A stretch of DNA of 64,000 nt from Mastacembelus armatus (lineage: Eukaryota > Chordata > Actinopteri > Synbranchiformes > Mastacembelidae), in contig NC_046647.1 of NCBI RefSeq assembly GCF_900324485.2, positions 16,928,464 through 16,992,463 of the forward strand, given 5' to 3'. Below the pieces are notes generated by a model. That model did no database searches. It was not told the DNA's origin and worked only from the letters and a program-made list of their open reading frames with translations. The stretch's first letter is position 1. Every line of letters begins with the position of its first letter. Positions 59,086 through 64,000 of the stretch are shown piece by piece. Both the position numbers and the translations under genes were made by a program.

Positions 59086-59608
59086 GCACTCCAGGCCAAA
59101 CCACAAATCACTTCCTCAACATCAAACGGCCTCATATTTGTTGTCCTATCAAACTAACAATTCCTCATCCAGATGATTACCTTTCACTAATCCCTGATCA
59201 GCTGCGCGTTAAAAAGCTTAAATAAACCTTTTTTTTTCCTGAGCAGAAATTCAAGGGATCAGTGTTACACTTTTCCTAAAGGATTAAACAGATCTTCCTT
59301 TGCTCCTGAATGGAGGCAGGGAACCCACCGTTGCCGGCCCTGAAGGCCCAGGGTGCCCTTTTGATCATTTCAGTCTCTCCGTGGTGCAATACTTCTGATT
59401 GGCCAAGAGAGTAAGAAAGGGGCAAATCTTTAATTAAGCAGATAATCTCTCGTTGGGACGAGAGCAGCTCCATTTCAGAGCCCCCTCTCCAATCTTGGTA
59501 GCCCTGGTGAAGTTTGGTGTGCTGGCAGCTCAGTTTGCTCTCCATCACCAGACTGTCCACAGGCTTTGAACGGGCGCACAGTTACCGTCATCCTCCACAC
59601 CTGTCAGG

Positions 59609-62600
59609 ATGTTCATGCATTTGGAGGTTTTCTATTACGTTTTCATTCTTCTGGCTCACATGAGGTCCTGCTGCTGCTGGTAAGATTCATTTATTACCAA
59701 ATATTACTTTCATTTATATATATATATATATATAAATATTTTAAAACTCAACATGACTGAAGGGAACATTTTGGCAACTGGAAAAAAGAAAAATACTTAA
59801 ACTACAGACTTTTTTCTTTCATAGACATGGATTTTTAATTAGTTTTATGGTTAATACAATTTGCAGAAGGTTTTTTAAGGTGTAACAAATAAGATGCTTT
59901 AATAATGTGAATAAACAATTTGCTAATGCTTCATCGATCAGTTCTATGCTATACGGCCAAGTTTACATTTCCAGATTGCGAAAATACCTTGTAAATGGTT
60001 ATAATTACTTTTTAGAAAACTATTTATTTATAATGTATTAACATTTATAACTACAGATGATATACTAGAGCCTAAGCAACCCATGAGCATTTATATATGG
60101 ATTACCAACCCTTATGGCTGCGTAATTTTCAAAAAGAAATGATAAACACCAGCTAGTGGGATTTTTCACAACCTGGAAACCAAGAATCCCAATGAACTAT
60201 GTCTTAATATTATAGGAATTGCCATCAGTGCCATCATCAATGTATTTCTATAAGCATTTAAACAAATGTAGCAGAATTGTTCACTGCAGTTTGGATGCAC
60301 ACTGGTGTCACAGACATGTTACTGAGCGCACTAATGAGAGATGTTAACAGAGGAATTTGCAGAAGACACTGAGCTTCCCTGAGTGAATAAGCTGTCTCCT
60401 TTTCCAGGTCAGTGAATAATTTCTTGATGACTGGACCCAAGGTAAGCCAACTCTCTTTTGATCTTTTCTCCCTGTCCTTTTCTCAAAAGAGAGTGGGAGA
60501 ACAAACACGGTTTCTGAGTTTATTCTCATTGTGACATCTTAACTCAAGTACAAGGACAAGCTCTGGTACCTGTTGTAGGCAACAATAGCACTAATGATAT
60601 ATCAGTGGTATTCTTGGCCCTTGGTGGTTTTCCCCTCCCCTCAGTACACTAGACCTTATTCAGAGGCTCGGTGTATCTGTGGGTTGAATGTGTTAAGAGG
60701 TGAGGGCAGGCATTGCTGTAGTGGGTGGTCATCATTAGTGAGCCAGACCCCTGTGAAAGAGGTGGCACTCCAGCTCCCCAAAGGCCACTTGAGACATATT
60801 AGTTGTATTATCGTTCACACAGTCTGAACAAGCCGTGGCGCGACGGAAGAAAGCCAAGGACAGAGCATACTGGTTTAAGAGAACTCTACTATTATTCAGC
60901 AGAGTTTTAAAAGTATAATGTTTGAGCCCAGCCAGTGTAATGTCTGACTCTGATTGTTCCGCACTGAAACAGACAATAAGTTTGTTGATGTATGTTACCC
61001 AGTCAAGTAGTAAGACACATTTTAAAACGTTTTTTTCACAATGGCATTGAAATGTCAGTAAAACATCTGATTTGACAGCATGAAGATATGTTAAGAGACA
61101 GCGATGCATCCATATCATCATTCCTACATTCTTTTATATTCAAGATTTGATTTTGTAAAGTCAGAGTCACTTTGGAAATACTGGATTTACTAAATCTGTC
61201 TTCTAAAATTACATCTATATACTGATAACTTATATAAATGTATATAGATTGCAATCACTCTCATTTGTTGCACCAGGTAAATATATAGATCTGTGTATGT
61301 CTTGTAAGATGCCTCAGAACTCATCTTGCATAAGATTTACTGTTTATTTTTCTATGGTTGTAAGTCCTCCTCCCGTGTCTCTGCTGCTGCAGGCATACCT
61401 GATCTACTCCAGCAGTGTGGCAGCAGGAGCTCAAAGTGGCATAGAGGAGTGTAAATACCAGTTTGCATGGGACCGCTGGAACTGCCCTGAGAGAGCTCTG
61501 CAGCTGTCCACACACAGCAGCCTGCGCAGCGGTAAGCTCCAGAGACCAGTCGGCCCTAACACCACCACCCAGTCTGTTGCAAGCTGCTGTGTTATCCCTA
61601 AAGGTGGTGGTGGTGGTGGTGGGGGTTCTTTTATGTAATGGAGATGTTTGCTTAGTGAAAACATTCATCAACCTTTGGAATAATTACAGTAACCAGAGGT
61701 AAAGCAAACAAACTAATCCATTTCACAACATCCCCCAGAATCACTGCCAGTATTTGCAGATTATGAAAGAAATATATCACATGTCAGATAATATAAAGTC
61801 AAATAAATTTAGTTAAAGTTTAGAAGTGTAGATACAATTAAGTTAAAGTACAGCTAAATATATAATGAAACCTACTAAAACTTCTTCAAATGAACTCGCC
61901 CAGAGGAGGTGAATATAATTTAAAGTCTAAAATATCGAATATAAAATGAGCGATTGATGTTTTATTTCCTATTAGTTTATTTAACAGGGACAGTGCACAT
62001 GAAGTAATGTTAGTATATTAGTATTAGTATTAGTGCTTGAGTTAGCCAAAAGGCTATTTTTCATCTGCACTCGAACAACATGATAATTAGCAGGTAAAAC
62101 TAGAGAAAGGAAACCACAGTATAACACCAACTAAGAAGAGCAAGGTGTGACTGATGTTTAATGTTGACAGAACTGGGTGCTGGTGAACCATTTCTTTAGG
62201 TGAATTCTAAATGAACCAAATGTATTTATCTGTCTAATGTGTGTTGGTACATATTAGTGGGGACAAGGTAGTTACTAAGTCTTTTTGTTGACAGCAAATC
62301 GGGAAACAGCATTTGTCCATGCCATCAGCTCTGCTGGAGTCATGTACACTTTAACCAGGAACTGCAGTCTTGGGGACTTTGACAACTGTGGCTGTGATGA
62401 CAGCAGGAATGGACAACGAGGTAAGAAACATATACAGACCTGTACACAACACCCACAACAGGATGGGTCTTTTTTCAAAGGACTTTAAATAACAATGAAA
62501 TATATAATTTTATTTTTCATTCTCTCAGGTGGTCATGGTTGGCTCTGGGGCGGCTGCAGTGACAACGTCGGCTTTGGCGAGGCCATCTCCAAACAGTTTG

Positions 62601-63717
62601 TTGATGCCTTGGAGACAGGTCAGGATGCACGGGCAGCCATGAACCTCCATAATAACGAGGCTGGGCGCAAGGTACAGTAGGTGCTCTAAATTCACTCCAT
62701 CAACTGTACAATGAGAGATGAACCCCTAGTGAAAGATGCAGATCCAGGCATTAATGGCTTGATGTGAACCATACAGTATTTAAACTGAGTGGCGGCCTGT
62801 TGAAATTTTGAGAATCTCTCCCGGCCTTCCAACTGATTGCACAGTGTAAAGCATCTTTTGAATTATGTTCTCCCTGCTCAGAATAACACTGAGTGTGCCA
62901 CCCAAGCATCCCTTTCACGTCGCTGTAAGTGAGGTGCCACTCGTCTGCAATAATAACAGTGTGTTCGGCGTACCAGAAAGGCCTATTTACCAGTGCTCAA
63001 TGCCCCTTATGACAATACTTCAACTCAAGAATTTCAGGATCACTGGTGCAAACTTAATTAGAGATCCTGGGGAGCCAGACATTGCACAGCATTCTGTATT
63101 ATGCAGCTTTTTAAAATAAGTGTTTAGTTTTATTCTTGCAATAAGGAACCCACATTTATGTTGGTCTTTGTTTGGCCTCGAGGGAGTGTGAGGGGACCAC
63201 AGGCGTGCAGCTGAAGTGCTCTTTGTTTATGGTGCCTTTGCTCCCCCCTGTTGTGCCCAAGGATCCCCACGGCACCTGGAGCATCATTGTAACAGAAAAA
63301 AATGGGACTAGAAAGAGAGAAAAACTCCTTTTTCATTTCTCTGCTGAATGGGGCTCTCCATTTGGTCTTCTCACACTAGAAAACATGTTGATAATGAACA
63401 TGCTAAATAAATACTCCTATTTCTTAAGGAGGACAATAAGACTCAATGTGAAACTTTGATTGAGCCTCACCTCAGCAAAAAGTTCATCCCCTCCTCACGA
63501 AAAGAAAACGTCCCTTTTCAAACGACAGCTGTTTTGTGTTGGGTAAAGTCAGGAAACATTGAGGATGACAAAGAAACTCAGCATCAGGCCAACAAGCTAT
63601 CACTTCTTCCTTTCAGTGTATTCATCCTTTTTTTTACATAACTAGAAAACCTTGAATGCAATCAGTTAATTTGACAATACAGCAGTGAAGAGAAAACCTT
63701 TCTTTTACACACACACA

Positions 63718-63752
<35 letters not shown>

Positions 63753-64000
63753 TCATATTACTAATGTTTTTCCATCCTTCCTGTGTCTCCAGGCCGTGAA
63801 GGGAACCATGCAAAGGACATGTAAGTGCCACGGGGTGTCAGGAAGCTGCACCACTCAAACCTGCTGGCTGCAGTTGCCAGAGTTCAGAGAGGTGGGGAAC
63901 TACTTGAAGGAAAAGTACCACAGGGCTTTAAAGGTGGATCTCCTCCGAGGAGCGGGGAATAGTGCTGCCAGCCGGGGGGCCATCGCCGAGACCTTTAGCT
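59609..64000 (+). CDS. wnt8b: Wnt8b secreted signalling protein (5' part)
   Basis: Wnt8b is a lipid-modified ligand that acts through Frizzled/LRP6 in forebrain and midbrain patterning. Six exons are visible: 59609-59679, 60408-60441 (only 34 nt), 61393-61531, 62295-62420, 62529-62671 and 63793-64000, cut by the window edge after about 240 residues. They give a signal peptide ([20 protein letters not shown]), [11 protein letters not shown] from the small exon, [28 protein letters not shown], the [16 protein letters not shown] block, [20 protein letters not shown] and [10 protein letters not shown], in which Ser187 is the site acylated by Porcupine in Wnt8 proteins. The Cys spacing is typical. 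Introns are GT-AG. The remaining Cys-rich C-terminal part lies beyond the window. Confidence 0.96.
61603..61625. repeat. GGT trinucleotide repeat
   Basis: A short (GGT)n run lies in the wnt8b intron just after exon 3. Confidence 0.85.
63707..63752. repeat. AC microsatellite before wnt8b exon 6
   Basis: A (AC)n tract with one interruption ends 40 bases upstream of the acceptor of the last visible wnt8b exon. It lies in the zone where branch point and pyrimidine tract are expected. Confidence 0.93.

Larger units (their letters stand above)
57520..59608. other. scd to wnt8b intergenic and wnt8b upstream region
   Basis: No gene is visible; the bloc1s2 and pkd2l1 genes that sit between SCD and WNT8B in human, as I recall, are absent here. 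Two precise inverted repeats lie at 58811-58830 and 59054-59085. The part from about 58560 onward is less repetitive and probably contains wnt8b regulatory DNA. Confidence 0.5.

Noticed and set aside
61249-61638. A single 129-residue frame spanning wnt8b exon 3
   Set aside because: Only 61393-61531 is exon; the flanks run through the introns, including the GGT repeat.
1-64000. CRISPR arrays, operons, rRNA or tRNA genes, and proviral or Polinton-type elements
   Set aside because: I saw no regularly spaced repeats, no cloverleaf-forming gene apart from the degenerate SINE heads, and no LTR pair, capsid or envelope frame. The window is ordinary vertebrate nuclear DNA.

Overview
This is a window of teleost (ray-finned, most likely percomorph) nuclear DNA. 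The genes are split by short GT-AG introns, their proteins match the vertebrate families closely, and the repeats are fish-typical: a Tc1-like transposon with IR/DR ends, tRNA-headed SINEs with GGAT tails, and CA and TA microsatellites. All calls come from reading frames, splice sites and recalled protein families; no database was searched.

Layout, left to right. (1) 1-3.6 kb: sar1a (+), the COPII small GTPase, six coding exons. (2) 4.5-6.9 kb: tysnd1 (+), a peroxisomal trypsin-like protease ending in SKL. (3) 8.8-34.2 kb: spock2 (-), a testican proteoglycan with eleven coding exons, including a 9-nt microexon encoding Glu-Val-Glu. Its large introns hold a young Tc1-like transposon, a complete SINE, several inverted repeats and possible conserved non-coding blocks. 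(4) 34.2-41 kb: a gene-poor gap with a near-perfect hairpin and two exon-like pieces. (5) 41.1-42.5 kb: ddit4 (+), a stress-induced inhibitor of mTORC1, with a compact TATA/GC-box promoter. (6) 44.2-46.8 kb: dnajb12 (-), an ER-membrane J-protein, convergent with ddit4. (7) 47.0-49.1 kb: trmt2b (+), a tRNA uracil-5 methyltransferase, head to head with dnajb12 over a 172-bp shared promoter. (8) 50-57.5 kb: scd (+), stearoyl-CoA delta-9 desaturase. (9) 59.6 kb to the end: wnt8b (+), cut by the window edge after six coding exons.

The genes do not form a functional pathway. Their order is a synteny signal: from memory, sar1a, tysnd1, spock2, ddit4 and dnajb12 correspond to human 10q22, scd and wnt8b to 10q24, and TRMT2B is X-linked in human. 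The fish segment would therefore join blocks that are separate in human.

I found no previously undescribed system. The observations most worth a second look are the spock2 microexon, the young and nearly intact Tc1 element, the dnajb12/trmt2b bidirectional promoter, a TCF/AP-1 palindrome upstream of ddit4, hairpins near wnt8b and spock2, and two unidentified exon-like pieces between spock2 and ddit4.
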